From Serinibacter arcticus (lineage in GTDB: Bacteria; Actinomycetota; Actinomycetes; Actinomycetales; Beutenbergiaceae): a stretch of DNA of 64,000 nucleotides. Both the position numbers and the translations under genes were made by a program. The notes beneath the pieces are model-generated. The model worked only from the letters and a program-made list of their open reading frames with translations, ran no database searches and was not told where the DNA came from. Location of the stretch: contig NZ_PYHR01000002.1 of NCBI RefSeq assembly GCF_003121705.1, positions 3,410,001-3,474,000 of the forward strand, read 5' to 3'. Shown piece by piece: positions 18,897 through 27,620 of the stretch. Each line of letters starts with the position of its first letter. Positions within the stretch are counted from its first letter, which is position 1.

Positions 18897-20360
18897 ATGC
18901 TCGTGACTCTCACCGCGACGGCGCGCCCGAACGGTCCCCTCACCGACGCTCGCGACCTCGGCCACCTGCTCCACAAGCACCCCGACCGCGCGCAGCGCTT
19001 CGAGCTGCCTGTCGGCGTCGCCCACGTCTTCTACCCGGAGGCGACGGCGGAACGCACCACGGTCGCCCTGCTGCTCGAGGTCGACCCCGTCGGCATCGTG
19101 CGGAACAAGCGGTTCGGCACGTCGGGCGACTTCAGCCTCGCGCAGTACGTCAACGACCGGCCGTATGCGGCGTCGTCGCTGCTCGCCGTCGCCCTCGGGA
19201 AGGTCTTCTCCACCGCGACGGCGGGACGGAGCGGGTCCCTGCCCGAGCTGGCCGAGAGCGCGCTCCCGCTCACGGTGCACGTGCCGTCGCTGCCGTGCCG
19301 CGGCGGGACCGAGCTCGCCGAGTCGATGTTCGCGCCGCTCGGCTGGAAGGTCGGCGCGACGCCCGTCCCGCTCGACCCCGAGGTGCCCGCGTGGGGCGAC
19401 TCGCGCTACGTCGACCTCACTCTCACCGGCGAGGTCCGGCTCGCCGACGCGCTGCGTCACCTCTACGTCCTGCTGCCCGTGCTCGACGGCGCGAAGCACT
19501 ACTGGGTCGGCACCGACGAGATCGACAAGCTGCTGCGCAACGGTGAGGGCTGGCTCGCCGCCCACCCGCACCGCGAGGAGATCCTGCGCCGCTACCTCGC
19601 CCACCAGCGCCGGTACGTCGAGGACGCGACGGCCCGGCTGCTGGCGACCGAGGAGCCGGACGACGACGGCGAGGACGACGCGGTCGCCGTCGCCCTCACC
19701 CCCGAGGGAGCCGACGGCGACGCGGCCGCGCCCCCACCGTCGCTCGCCGCCCTGCGCTCCACGGCCGTCGTGGCGGCGCTCCGCTCGGAGCGCGTGGGCT
19801 CGGTCGTCGACCTCGGCTGCGGGGAGGGCGCGCTGCTGCGGCACCTCCAGGCCGAGAGGTCCTTCACCCGGATCCTCGGCACCGACGTCTCCGTCCGCGC
19901 GCTCGAGCGGGCCGCCGAGCGGCTGGACCTGCGCGGACGCAGCGACGCCGAGCGCGACCGCCTGACCCTGCTGCAGTCCTCGCTCACCTACCGCGACGAC
20001 CGGCTGCAGGGCTTCGACGCCGCCGTGCTGATGGAGGTGATCGAGCACCTCGACCTCGACCGGCTGCCCGCTCTTGAGGACACGGTGTTCGCGCACGCCC
20101 GCCCCCGGGTCGTCGTCGTCACCACCCCGAACGCCGAGTACAACGCGACCTACCCCCACCTCCACACCGGCCCCGACGGAAGACCGATGCGCCACACCGA
20201 CCACCGGTTCGAGTGGACCCGCGCGGAGCTGGCGGCCTGGGCCGACGGCGTCGCCGGGCGCCACGGCTACACCGTGAGCCACGCCGGGATCGGCCCCGCG
20301 GATCCCGTGCTCGGCGCCCCCACGCAGCTCGCCCTGTTCGTGGCGGGGGCGGACGCGTGA
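18897..20360 (+). CDS. hen1: 3'-terminal RNA ribose 2'-O-methyltransferase Hen1
   Basis: 487 residues. Residues 1 to about 240 are the bacterial Hen1 N-terminal domain (KHPDRAQRFELPVG, GTSGDFSLAQYVNDRPYAASS). After an acidic linker the SAM methyltransferase follows: VVDLGCGEGALLRHL, then the metal-binding E-x-x-E-H in MEVIEHLD (E380, E383, H384), TTPNAEYN, and RHTDHRFEWTRAE. Known role: Hen1 methylates the 2'-OH of the 3' end at an RNA break so that Pnkp seals it into a methylated junction resistant to re-cleavage by ribotoxins. Its stop overlaps the pnkp GTG start (GTGA), so the two are translationally coupled. Confidence 0.95.
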   Translation: MLVTLTATARPNGPLTDARDLGHLLHKHPDRAQRFELPVGVAHVFYPEATAERTTVALLLEVDPVGIVRNKRFGTSGDFSLAQYVNDRPYAASSLLAVALGKVFSTATAGRSGSLPELAESALPLTVHVPSLPCRGGTELAESMFAPLGWKVGATPVPLDPEVPAWGDSRYVDLTLTGEVRLADALRHLYVLLPVLDGAKHYWVGTDEIDKLLRNGEGWLAAHPHREEILRRYLAHQRRYVEDATARLLATEEPDDDGEDDAVAVALTPEGADGDAAAPPPSLAALRSTAVVAALRSERVGSVVDLGCGEGALLRHLQAERSFTRILGTDVSVRALERAAERLDLRGRSDAERDRLTLLQSSLTYRDDRLQGFDAAVLMEVIEHLDLDRLPALEDTVFAHARPRVVVVTTPNAEYNATYPHLHTGPDGRPMRHTDHRFEWTRAELAAWADGVAGRHGYTVSHAGIGPADPVLGAPTQLALFVAGADA

Positions 20361-22963
20361 CCGCGCTGCGGGTCCAGGACCCGAGCCTCGTCGTGCTCGT
20401 CGGGATCTCCGGCTCGGGGAAGTCGACCTTCGCGGCGACGCACTTCGGGCCGTACGAGACCGTCTCCTCCGACCACTGCCGCGGCCTGGTCTCCAACGAC
20501 CCGAACGACCAGAGCGTGACCAGGGAGGCCTTCGCGCTCCTGAACGAGATCGTCGGGGCGCGCCTGCGTCGCAACCTGCTCACCGTCGTCGACGCCACCA
20601 ACGTGCAGCCGCACGCCCGCAGCGAGCTGATCGCGCTCGCGCGCGCGCACGACGTGCTGCCGGTCGCGATCGTGATCGACGTCGGTGAGAGCGTCGCGAA
20701 GGAGCGCAATGCGGGGCGGGCCGACCGCGACCTCGGCCCGAGCGTCATCCCGCGGCAGCAGGCGCAGCTGCGCAAGAGCCTGCGCGGCCTGCAGCGCGAG
20801 GGCTTCCGCACGGTGCACCACCTGCGGTCGGCCGAGGAGGTCGCCGGGGTGACGATCGAGCGGGTGCCGCTGCTGACCGACCGGCGATCGGAGACGGGGC
20901 CGTTCGACGCGATCGGCGACGTCCACGGCTGCCTCGACGAGCTGGTCACGCTGCTGGACCGGCTCGGGTACGCGGTGGTGCGCGACGACGCCGGGCGCGC
21001 CGTCGACGCCGTCCACCCGCAGGGGCGCCGGGCGGTCTTCCTCGGCGACCTGGTCGACCGCGGGCCCGACTCACCGGGCGTCATGCGCCTGGCGATGGGC
21101 ATGGTGCGCGCCGGGCACGCCCTGGCCGTCCCCGGCAACCACGAGGACAAACTCGTGCGCGCGCTCGCAGGCCGGAAGGTCACCGTCAGCCACGGTCTCG
21201 AGACGACTCTGGCCCAGCTGGCGGAGGAGGACGAGGCGTTCCGGCGCGACGTCGAGGAGTTCGCGCGCGGGCTCGTGTCCCACGCCGTGCTCGACGGCGG
21301 CGCGCTCGTCGTCGCGCACGCGGGGCTCAGGGAGAGCTACCACAACCGCGCCTCCGGGAGGGTCCGGGCGTTCGCGCTGTACGGCGACACGACGGGGGAG
21401 TCGGACGAGTACGGGCTACCGGTGCGCTACCCGTGGGCCGAGGACTACCGGGGCTCCGCCGTCGTGCTCTACGGACACACGCCGACGCCGAGCGCGGAGT
21501 GGGTGAACAACACGATGTGCCTCGACACGGGCTGCGTTTTCGGCGGGTCGCTGAGTGCGCTGCGCTACCCCGAGCGCGAGGTCGTCTCGGTGCCGGCGGC
21601 GCGGGTGTACTACGAGCCGGCGCGGCCGTTCCCGACGGCGGAGGAGACGGTGGGCGGGGAGCGCGCAGTGGGTGCGGACGCGGTGCGCGCGCCGGACGTG
21701 CTCGACCTCGCCGACGTGATGGGTACCCGCGTCGTGGACACGGCGCTGCTCGGGCGCGTCTCCGTGCCGGAGGAGAACGCCGCCGGCGCGCTCGAGGTGA
21801 TGAGCCGGTTCGCCGTCGCGCCGCGCTCGCTGCCCTACCTCCCACCGACGATGAGCCCGGTCGCGACGTCGACCCTGCCCGGGTACCTCGAGCACCCCGA
21901 GGGCGCGTTCGCAGCCTACGCGCGCGACGACGTCGGGCAGGTGGTGTGCGAGGAGAAGCACATGGGCTCGCGGGCCGTCGTGCTCGTGTGCCGCGAGGAC
22001 GGCGGGACCCGGTTCGGGCTCGAGGACGGGAGCGCGGGCATCGCGTACACGCGCACGGGCCGCCGGCTGCTGGCCCCCGCGCTGGAGGCCGAGCTGCTCG
22101 GGCGGCTGCGCGACGCCGTGACCGCCGCCGGGCTGTGGGACCGGTTCGACGGCGCGCAGTGGCTGCTCCTGGACACCGAGATCGTGCCGTGGTCGCTCAA
22201 GACCGAGCCGCTCATCCGCGAGCAGTACGCCAGTGTCGGCGCGGCGGCGTCCGCGGTGATGCCGGCCGCCGTCGCCGCGCTGGAGGCGGCGCAGGCGCGC
22301 GGGGTCGAGGTCGGGGAGCTGCGGGAGCGCGTCGTCGAGCGGGCCGGGAACGCCGAACGGTTCCGCGACGCCTACCGGCACTACCGCTGGGACGTCGACG
22401 GGCTGGACGGCGTGCAGCTCGCGCCGTTCCAGGTGCTGGCGAGCGGTCGCGCCGAGGTCGGACCCGACGGCGACGGCGCGACCTACGAGACGCAGCCCCA
22501 CTCGTGGCACCTCGACGTCGCGGACGCGCTGGTCGCCGTCGACCCGGTGCTGGTGCGACCGACGCGGAGGCTCGTGGTTGACCTCGCGGACGAGGCGTCG
22601 TGGGAGGCCGCCACGGCGTGGTGGGAGGAGCTGACGGCAGGTGGCGGCGAGGGGATGGTCGTGAAGCCGCTGGCCAACCTGGTGGTCCAGGATCGCGGTG
22701 GGAGACCGGTGCAGCCCGGGCTCAAGGTGCGCGGGCGCGAGTACCTGCGGATCATCTACGGGCCCGACTACACGAGCGAGGCGAACCTGACGCGGCTGCG
22801 GGAGCGGCACCTCGGGCGCAAGCGGTCGCTCGCCCAGCGCGAGTACGCCCTGGGGCTCGAGGCGCTCGCGCGGCTGGTGCGCGGAGAGCCGACGTGGCGC
22901 GTGCACCAGCCGGTGTTCGCGGTGCTGGCGCTGGAGTCCGAGCCGCTGGATCCGCGGCTGTAG
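20357..22963 (+). CDS. pnkp: Polynucleotide kinase-phosphatase-ligase Pnkp (RNA repair)
   Basis: 868 residues, close to the usual length, starting at GTG 20357-20359 inside the hen1 stop. The kinase P-loop GISGSGKS is at residues 16-23. The calcineurin-type phosphatase starts near residue 187 (GDVHGCLDEL, GDLVDRGPDSPGV, GNHEDKL). The C-terminal adenylyltransferase carries motif I EEKHMGSR with candidate lysine K534, and EGMVVKP later. It heals and seals broken RNA (5' kinase, 2',3' phosphatase, ligase-type adenylation), acting as a heterotetramer with Hen1. All three active sites look intact. Confidence 0.95.
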   Translation: MTALRVQDPSLVVLVGISGSGKSTFAATHFGPYETVSSDHCRGLVSNDPNDQSVTREAFALLNEIVGARLRRNLLTVVDATNVQPHARSELIALARAHDVLPVAIVIDVGESVAKERNAGRADRDLGPSVIPRQQAQLRKSLRGLQREGFRTVHHLRSAEEVAGVTIERVPLLTDRRSETGPFDAIGDVHGCLDELVTLLDRLGYAVVRDDAGRAVDAVHPQGRRAVFLGDLVDRGPDSPGVMRLAMGMVRAGHALAVPGNHEDKLVRALAGRKVTVSHGLETTLAQLAEEDEAFRRDVEEFARGLVSHAVLDGGALVVAHAGLRESYHNRASGRVRAFALYGDTTGESDEYGLPVRYPWAEDYRGSAVVLYGHTPTPSAEWVNNTMCLDTGCVFGGSLSALRYPEREVVSVPAARVYYEPARPFPTAEETVGGERAVGADAVRAPDVLDLADVMGTRVVDTALLGRVSVPEENAAGALEVMSRFAVAPRSLPYLPPTMSPVATSTLPGYLEHPEGAFAAYARDDVGQVVCEEKHMGSRAVVLVCREDGGTRFGLEDGSAGIAYTRTGRRLLAPALEAELLGRLRDAVTAAGLWDRFDGAQWLLLDTEIVPWSLKTEPLIREQYASVGAAASAVMPAAVAALEAAQARGVEVGELRERVVERAGNAERFRDAYRHYRWDVDGLDGVQLAPFQVLASGRAEVGPDGDGATYETQPHSWHLDVADALVAVDPVLVRPTRRLVVDLADEASWEAATAWWEELTAGGGEGMVVKPLANLVVQDRGGRPVQPGLKVRGREYLRIIYGPDYTSEANLTRLRERHLGRKRSLAQREYALGLEALARLVRGEPTWRVHQPVFAVLALESEPLDPRL

Positions 22964-23025
22964 CGCGGTGCGGAGGGAAAGGCGGGACCCGGGCGCGCGA
23001 CGCCGTCGTGCGCAAGACTGGAGCG

Positions 23026-24444
23026 ATGAGCGACGACGCCCGTCCCGAGTCTCCTGCCCTGCCTCTCTCCGCCGAGCAGCTGGCTTTGCTGCTCACCTCC
23101 TTCCAGAAGGTGGCCGATGCGGCTCAGGCCCAGTCGCAGGAGCAGGACTTCGTCGGCGAACGTGTGATGTCGAGGGTGGTCGAGCACCTCGGTGTCGACC
23201 CGCGGGGGCTCCCCGTCGTCACCGAGATCATTCCTCCGCTCCGCGCGGTCGACGCCGACGTCGCCCTGGCGCACGTGATCGAGGAGCACGGTGGCGGTGT
23301 GCTGGTCGGGCTCTCGGGCGGCGAGCAGCGCTGGCACATGTCGCTGGTGGAGATGTTCCAGAACAACAGGTGGAACCCGTTCTCGATCGGCGCCGTCGAC
23401 TACCGCAAGGAGACGACCGGACCGGACTCCGAGCGCGACGTGGTCGCCCTGGGTCTGCACCTGTTCCACGTCGACGGCGTCCCGGTCGCCGTGATGCAGC
23501 GCGGCGTCAATCCGCAGTACGGCGCCGAGGCCAAGCTCGAGGTGGTGAGCCCCGATCCAGGGACGACGCGCGTGCTGCTCGAGCACGTCCGGGACGCCAT
23601 GGACCGGTTCTGGGTGCTGCGAGGCCAGGTCGTGCAGTTCTCGTCGTCACCGTTCGAGCAGGGGTCGGGCGGGGTGACGTTCCTCCCGCGTCCGGCGGTG
23701 CCCGCCGACTCGATCGTGCTGCCGGACGGGCTGCTGGACCGGGTGCGGCGGCACGTCATCGGGATCGGTGAGCGCGCGGAGGAGCTGCGCGGTCTGGGTC
23801 AGCACCTCAAGCGCGGCGTGCTGCTGTACGGGCCGCCCGGCACGGGCAAGACGCTGACGGTGCGGCACCTGATCGGGGAGTCGACGGCGACCGTGATCAT
23901 CCTGACCGGGCCGGCGCTCGCGGCCGTCGGCCTCGCGGCCAGGACGGCGCGCGCGCTCGCGCCCGCGATCGTCGTGCTCGAGGACTGCGACCTCGTGGCG
24001 GAGGAGCGGAACCCCCAGACCAGCTCGCCGCTCCTGTTCGAGGTGCTGGACTCTCTGGACGGGCTCGACGCCGATGCGGACGTCACGTTCCTCCTGACCA
24101 CGAACCGGGCCGACGTGCTCGAGCCTGCGCTCGCCCAGCGTCCGGGCCGGGTGGACCTCGCCGTCGAGATCCCGCTGCCCGACGAGCCTGCCCGCCGCGC
24201 GCTGCTCGACGTCTACGCGCGGCGTCTGCCGCTGAGCGCCGCGGTGCTCGACGAGGTGGCGCGGGAGGCGTCGGGGACGACGGCGTCGTTCGCCAAGGAG
24301 CTCGTGCGTCGCGCCGTGCTCGACGCGGCCGAGGCCGGTCGGGACGTGAACGACGACGACCTGCGATCGGCGCTCGCGGAGATGACGTCGGAGGCGGCGA
24401 GCATCGGACGGTCGATCCTCGGTGGGGCGGACGAGGGGCGGTAG
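23026..24444 (+). CDS. AAA family ATPase
   Basis: 472 residues; ATG 23026 follows GGAG closely. An N-terminal domain of about 240 residues is of unknown type. The AAA module then has Walker A LLYGPPGTGKT (residues 266-276), a Walker B-like IVVLEDCD with the acidic pair in E-D order, sensor-1 TTNRAD and an arginine-finger segment AQRPGRVD. It starts 62 bases after pnkp on the same strand and may belong to the RNA-repair operon. Alternatively it is an independent chaperone-like or disaggregating ATPase. Substrate unknown. Confidence 0.85.
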   Translation: MSDDARPESPALPLSAEQLALLLTSFQKVADAAQAQSQEQDFVGERVMSRVVEHLGVDPRGLPVVTEIIPPLRAVDADVALAHVIEEHGGGVLVGLSGGEQRWHMSLVEMFQNNRWNPFSIGAVDYRKETTGPDSERDVVALGLHLFHVDGVPVAVMQRGVNPQYGAEAKLEVVSPDPGTTRVLLEHVRDAMDRFWVLRGQVVQFSSSPFEQGSGGVTFLPRPAVPADSIVLPDGLLDRVRRHVIGIGERAEELRGLGQHLKRGVLLYGPPGTGKTLTVRHLIGESTATVIILTGPALAAVGLAARTARALAPAIVVLEDCDLVAEERNPQTSSPLLFEVLDSLDGLDADADVTFLLTTNRADVLEPALAQRPGRVDLAVEIPLPDEPARRALLDVYARRLPLSAAVLDEVAREASGTTASFAKELVRRAVLDAAEAGRDVNDDDLRSALAEMTSEAASIGRSILGGADEGR

Positions 24445-24473
24445 GGCTCGGGCGTGATCGCGGGGCGTGCGGG

Positions 24474-25061
24474 TCAGGTCACGACGGCGAGCGTCGCGAG
24501 GATCTCCTCGGCCGCCGTCTCGTCCAGGCCGGCGACGTACGTGAAGAACGTCTCGCCGCCGGGCAGCTCCGCGAAGTAGACGGTGTAGAGCTCGCCGTAG
24601 CACTCGTTGGTGCACTGCTCGTAGTCGACGGTGAACCGGTGGACGGAGGCGAACTGCGCACCGAGGTCGACCAGCTCGGCGTCGTCGGGGAGCTGCGCCG
24701 TCGAGGCCCAGGCGGGGAATCGGCCGTTGAGCGCCGAGTCGTCGGGGCAGCCGTCCTGGGACACGCCGAAGGTGATCCGGGTGCTGTCGTCGTCGGCGCC
24801 GCTCGGCATCAGCCGTCCGCCGAGCTCGTAGCTCGCGGTCCAGCAGCCAGGGACCGCGGTGGCGTCCTCGGCGGGGTCGTCCGGGTCGGGGGTCGAGAGG
24901 TCGTCGGGAGCCTCGACGGTGAACGCCAGCGGCCCGAGGTCCACGGTCACCTCCAGGGGCTCGCTCCTCGGGTCCAGCGGGGCGGGAGAGGCGTCGCAGC
25001 CGGCGAGGGCGATGCCCGCGACGAGGGCGAGGGCGGCGACGGCGTGGGTCCGCGGGGGCAT
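24474..25061 (-). CDS. Hypothetical lipoprotein
   Basis: 195 residues. The signal sequence ALALVAGIALAGC contains a lipobox with Cys22, so the mature protein should be lipidated and held on the outer face of the membrane. The mature part is acidic, with four further cysteines (VPGCWTAS, DGCPDD, EQCTNECYGE) that could form disulfides outside the cell. I recognise no domain. It is convergent with the AAA ATPase gene. Confidence 0.75.
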   Translation of the reverse strand: MPPRTHAVAALALVAGIALAGCDASPAPLDPRSEPLEVTVDLGPLAFTVEAPDDLSTPDPDDPAEDATAVPGCWTASYELGGRLMPSGADDDSTRITFGVSQDGCPDDSALNGRFPAWASTAQLPDDAELVDLGAQFASVHRFTVDYEQCTNECYGELYTVYFAELPGGETFFTYVAGLDETAAEEILATLAVVT

Positions 25062-25119
25062 GACGTGAGGGTAGGCGGGTCGGGTCGGGGGCGGGGGATC
25101 GGGATGGGTGGGTGGGGGA

Positions 25120-25170
25120 GCTGCGTGGTCGGAGCGGCTGCGTGGTCAGACGAGCTGTGTGGTCAGAGGG
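25120..25170. repeat. Three tandem 17-bp repeats
   Basis: GCTGCGTGGTCGGAGCG (25120-25136), GCTGCGTGGTCAGACGA (25137-25153) and GCTGTGTGGTCAGAGGG (25154-25170) lie in tandem across the 3' end of the PPOX-fold gene (stop at 25163-25165). The function is unknown; it could simply be slippage-generated. Confidence 0.7.
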
Positions 25171-25621
25171 CGACAGTGACCCGCTCGTCGACGGGCGAGT
25201 CCGGGTCGAGGATCCAGACCTGATCCACATCGGCGCGATAGAGGCGGAGTCGGGCGGGTGCCCTGACGCGGGAGGCGTCCCAGGCCCCCGTGCCGTGGAC
25301 CTCCGTGCGGGCCGAGAAGACCGCGAGGCCGTGCGCCAGGGAGGACGGGTCGGCGACCTGCTCGGCCCGGCCCGAGGCGTAGACGGCCTGGCCGGCGTTC
25401 GGGGCGGCCGTGGAGTCGAACACCACGAGCGCGATCTCGGGGCGGGCCACGAGGTTGCGGGAGTGGCGGGTGTCGGGCGCGGAGACCCAGTAGTAGGCGT
25501 GACAGCGGTCGTGGGCGAACCAGACCGGGGTGGCCCACGGCGTGCCGTCGGCGTCGGCGGTGGACAGGACGGCGTAGGTGACCGTGTCGAGGATCGACCG
25601 GGCGAGGGCTGGGTGGTCCAT
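25163..25621 (-). CDS. Pyridoxamine 5'-phosphate oxidase (PPOX)-fold protein
   Basis: 152 residues. The pattern is that of the small split-barrel flavin-binding family: TVTYAVLSTADADGTPWATPVWFA, then YYWVSAPDTRHSRNLVARPEIALVVFD and YASGRAEQV. These bind FMN or F420 and reduce or oxidise diverse substrates; real PLP synthesis is unlikely at this length. Some tandem-repeat DNA overlaps its C-terminal codons. Its 5' side faces the divergent DUF222-HNH gene. Confidence 0.87.
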   Translation of the reverse strand: MDHPALARSILDTVTYAVLSTADADGTPWATPVWFAHDRCHAYYWVSAPDTRHSRNLVARPEIALVVFDSTAAPNAGQAVYASGRAEQVADPSSLAHGLAVFSARTEVHGTGAWDASRVRAPARLRLYRADVDQVWILDPDSPVDERVTVAL

Positions 25622-25758
25622 GGTCGAGGGTAGGGGCGAGGCCGGGGGTGGTGGCCCGGGCAGTTGTCCACAGAAGTTCCGCGCCTCGGTTCGATGTCAG
25701 TGGTCACCGCTAGTCTTCCAATACCAGTTCGAAGACGACTGGAGGGGAGGTGAGGGCG

Positions 25759-27495
25759 ATGGTGGCGGAGCCGGTTCGTGACGAGAACCAGGACGACGAC
25801 GGCGGTGCGTCGCGTCTCGGTCCTGACCTCGCCGCGAACGGCTTGTGCGGCGTCGGGGCCGAGGTCATTGATGGCCGAGCCCTGCCGTTCCGCACGGTGG
25901 TCGATCGTGCTCTCGAGGCCGCCAGGGAGCTGGCCGCCCGGGTCGAGCGGCTGCAGGGTCAGGGGCGTCCGAGTGCCGTGCTGGCGCTCGCGGCTCTGCC
26001 GCAGGTCGACGCGCTCGCGTCGATCGTCGGACTGGCGCAGGCCGGTCTTGCCGGCATCGCTCGAGCCGATGCGGCGCCCGAGGACCTCGGTGGCGAACGC
26101 GACTTCACCGCCTACCGCGCGCGTTCGAGCCGACGGGGCAGGGGAGCCGCGCTGTCCGAGGAGGGCCTGTCGCGCGCGCTGCGCGAGGTCGAGGGGCTGC
26201 AGTCCGCCGTCGCCGACGGCGGGGTCACGCTCGAGCACGCCGCGGTGGTGGCGGACGTCCTGTCTCGGGCCGACGAGCGCACGCGAGAGCGGATGACTGC
26301 GGAGGCCGAGCAGATCGTCGACGCGGCCCGGGAGCAGCAGGTTCCCGAGCTGCGGCGGACCTTGGTGGCACGAGGGGCGGCGCTCGCGGCCGATGCCGCG
26401 GACAACTCGCACCGTGCGGCGCGGGCCCGACGATTCCTCCGCGTGGTTCCTCGCGGGGGTGGCGTCGCGGTCGACGGCTTCCTCGACTCGATCGACGGTG
26501 CGACGTTGAAGGCGGCCATCGCTGCCGTCACACCGGTGCCGGCGATCGACGACGAGCGGTCCGGTGACCAGCGTGCTGCCGACGGGCTCGTCATGCTCGC
26601 GCAGCGGGCGCTCTCGTTCGGGGAGGACAAGGCCGGAGCCCAGGTGCGGCCACACCTCAACGTGCTCGTGCGGGAGGACACCTGGTACCTGCTGCTCCGG
26701 CGACGCCGCCTCCAGGCGGAGGGGTGCGCCACCGCGGGGCGGGCGACCTCGGACGCGTTCGGGCTGACGGGTCTGACGGAGGAGCCCCCGCTGGCGGAGC
26801 TGCTCGATGGCACCCTCGTCCCGTTCGCGGCGCTCGAGGTCCTCGCGTGCGACTCGTTCGTGCAGCGGATGGTGCTGGACTCCGAGGGCGAGCCGATCGA
26901 CGTCGGTCGGCGGCGGCGCACGTACGCCGCTTCCGCTCGCAACGCGATCCTCGTGCGGGACCGCCACTGCCAGTGGCCCGGCTGCGCGCTCCGCGCGAGC
27001 TGGTGCGACGTCCACCACATCTTCTACTGGGCGAAGGGTGGCGGGACCGACAAGGAGAACGGCATCACGCTCTGCAGCAACCACCACCACGTGGTCCACA
27101 ACCGCTCGGTGCGGATCACCCGCGTGGCGGGAGGGTTCGAGTTCACGGAGGGTAACGGACGACGGATCGGTGAGACCACCCGTCTGCGCGACGTCCTGCT
27201 GGTGCCGCGGGCACGCGGGGCCGTCGGTGGCGGGGGTGTCGGGGGTGTCGGCGGTGTCGGGAGGATGGGGCTGGACCCGGGAGGAGCCGGCGGGGCGCCG
27301 GTCGGAGGCGCAGGAGGCGCAGGAGGCGGATCGGGCGGCGGAGGAGGGGGCGGGTCCGGCGGGGGCGGCTCCGGCGGGGGTGGGTCCGGCGGGGGCGGGT
27401 CTGGTGGTGGGTCTGGGGGTGGCAGCTCTGGGATTGCGCCGGTACCCGACTCGGACGACGGCCTGCCCGAGGACTGCCCCACGCGGCTCTGGTGA
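25759..27495 (+). CDS. DUF222 / HNH endonuclease signature protein with glycine-rich tail
   Basis: 578 residues. ATG 25759 has GGAGGGGAGG (25741-25750) eight bases before it and beats the in-frame GTG at 25750. Residues about 40-380 are DUF222 (helical, with GVTLEHAAVVADVL and VDGFLDSIDGATLKAAI). The HNH module near residue 395 has CQWPGCALRASWCDVHHI, then W.KGGGTDKENG, LCSNHHH and VVHN. After about residue 490 the chain turns glycine-rich with several perfect GGGGS units. Such genes are multi-copy and repeat-like in actinobacteria; the biological role is unsettled. Confidence 0.9.
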   Translation: MVAEPVRDENQDDDGGASRLGPDLAANGLCGVGAEVIDGRALPFRTVVDRALEAARELAARVERLQGQGRPSAVLALAALPQVDALASIVGLAQAGLAGIARADAAPEDLGGERDFTAYRARSSRRGRGAALSEEGLSRALREVEGLQSAVADGGVTLEHAAVVADVLSRADERTRERMTAEAEQIVDAAREQQVPELRRTLVARGAALAADAADNSHRAARARRFLRVVPRGGGVAVDGFLDSIDGATLKAAIAAVTPVPAIDDERSGDQRAADGLVMLAQRALSFGEDKAGAQVRPHLNVLVREDTWYLLLRRRRLQAEGCATAGRATSDAFGLTGLTEEPPLAELLDGTLVPFAALEVLACDSFVQRMVLDSEGEPIDVGRRRRTYAASARNAILVRDRHCQWPGCALRASWCDVHHIFYWAKGGGTDKENGITLCSNHHHVVHNRSVRITRVAGGFEFTEGNGRRIGETTRLRDVLLVPRARGAVGGGGVGGVGGVGRMGLDPGGAGGAPVGGAGGAGGGSGGGGGGGSGGGGSGGGGSGGGGSGGGSGGGSSGIAPVPDSDDGLPEDCPTRLW

Positions 27496-27620
27496 CCCGG
27501 CGATGCGCCGCTCTGCCCGGAGCTGTGTCCGGAGCACCGGGCCCGAGGACCGACCCGAGCTCTGGTTCGAGCAGTGCCCCATGCCGTGCCCCGAGCAGTG
27601 CGGCGAGAAGTGCCCCGACG

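Noticed and set aside
27024-27482. Proline-rich minus-strand small protein opposite the DUF222-HNH tail
   Set aside because: It is the complement of the Gly-rich GGGGS coding stretch (Gly codons read backwards give Pro).
23647-27582. A 1311-residue minus-strand open frame across four recognised genes
   Set aside because: It is opposite the AAA ATPase and the DUF222-HNH gene, out of frame with the real minus-strand lipoprotein and PPOX-fold genes between them, and has a composition unlike any protein; a GC-bias artefact.
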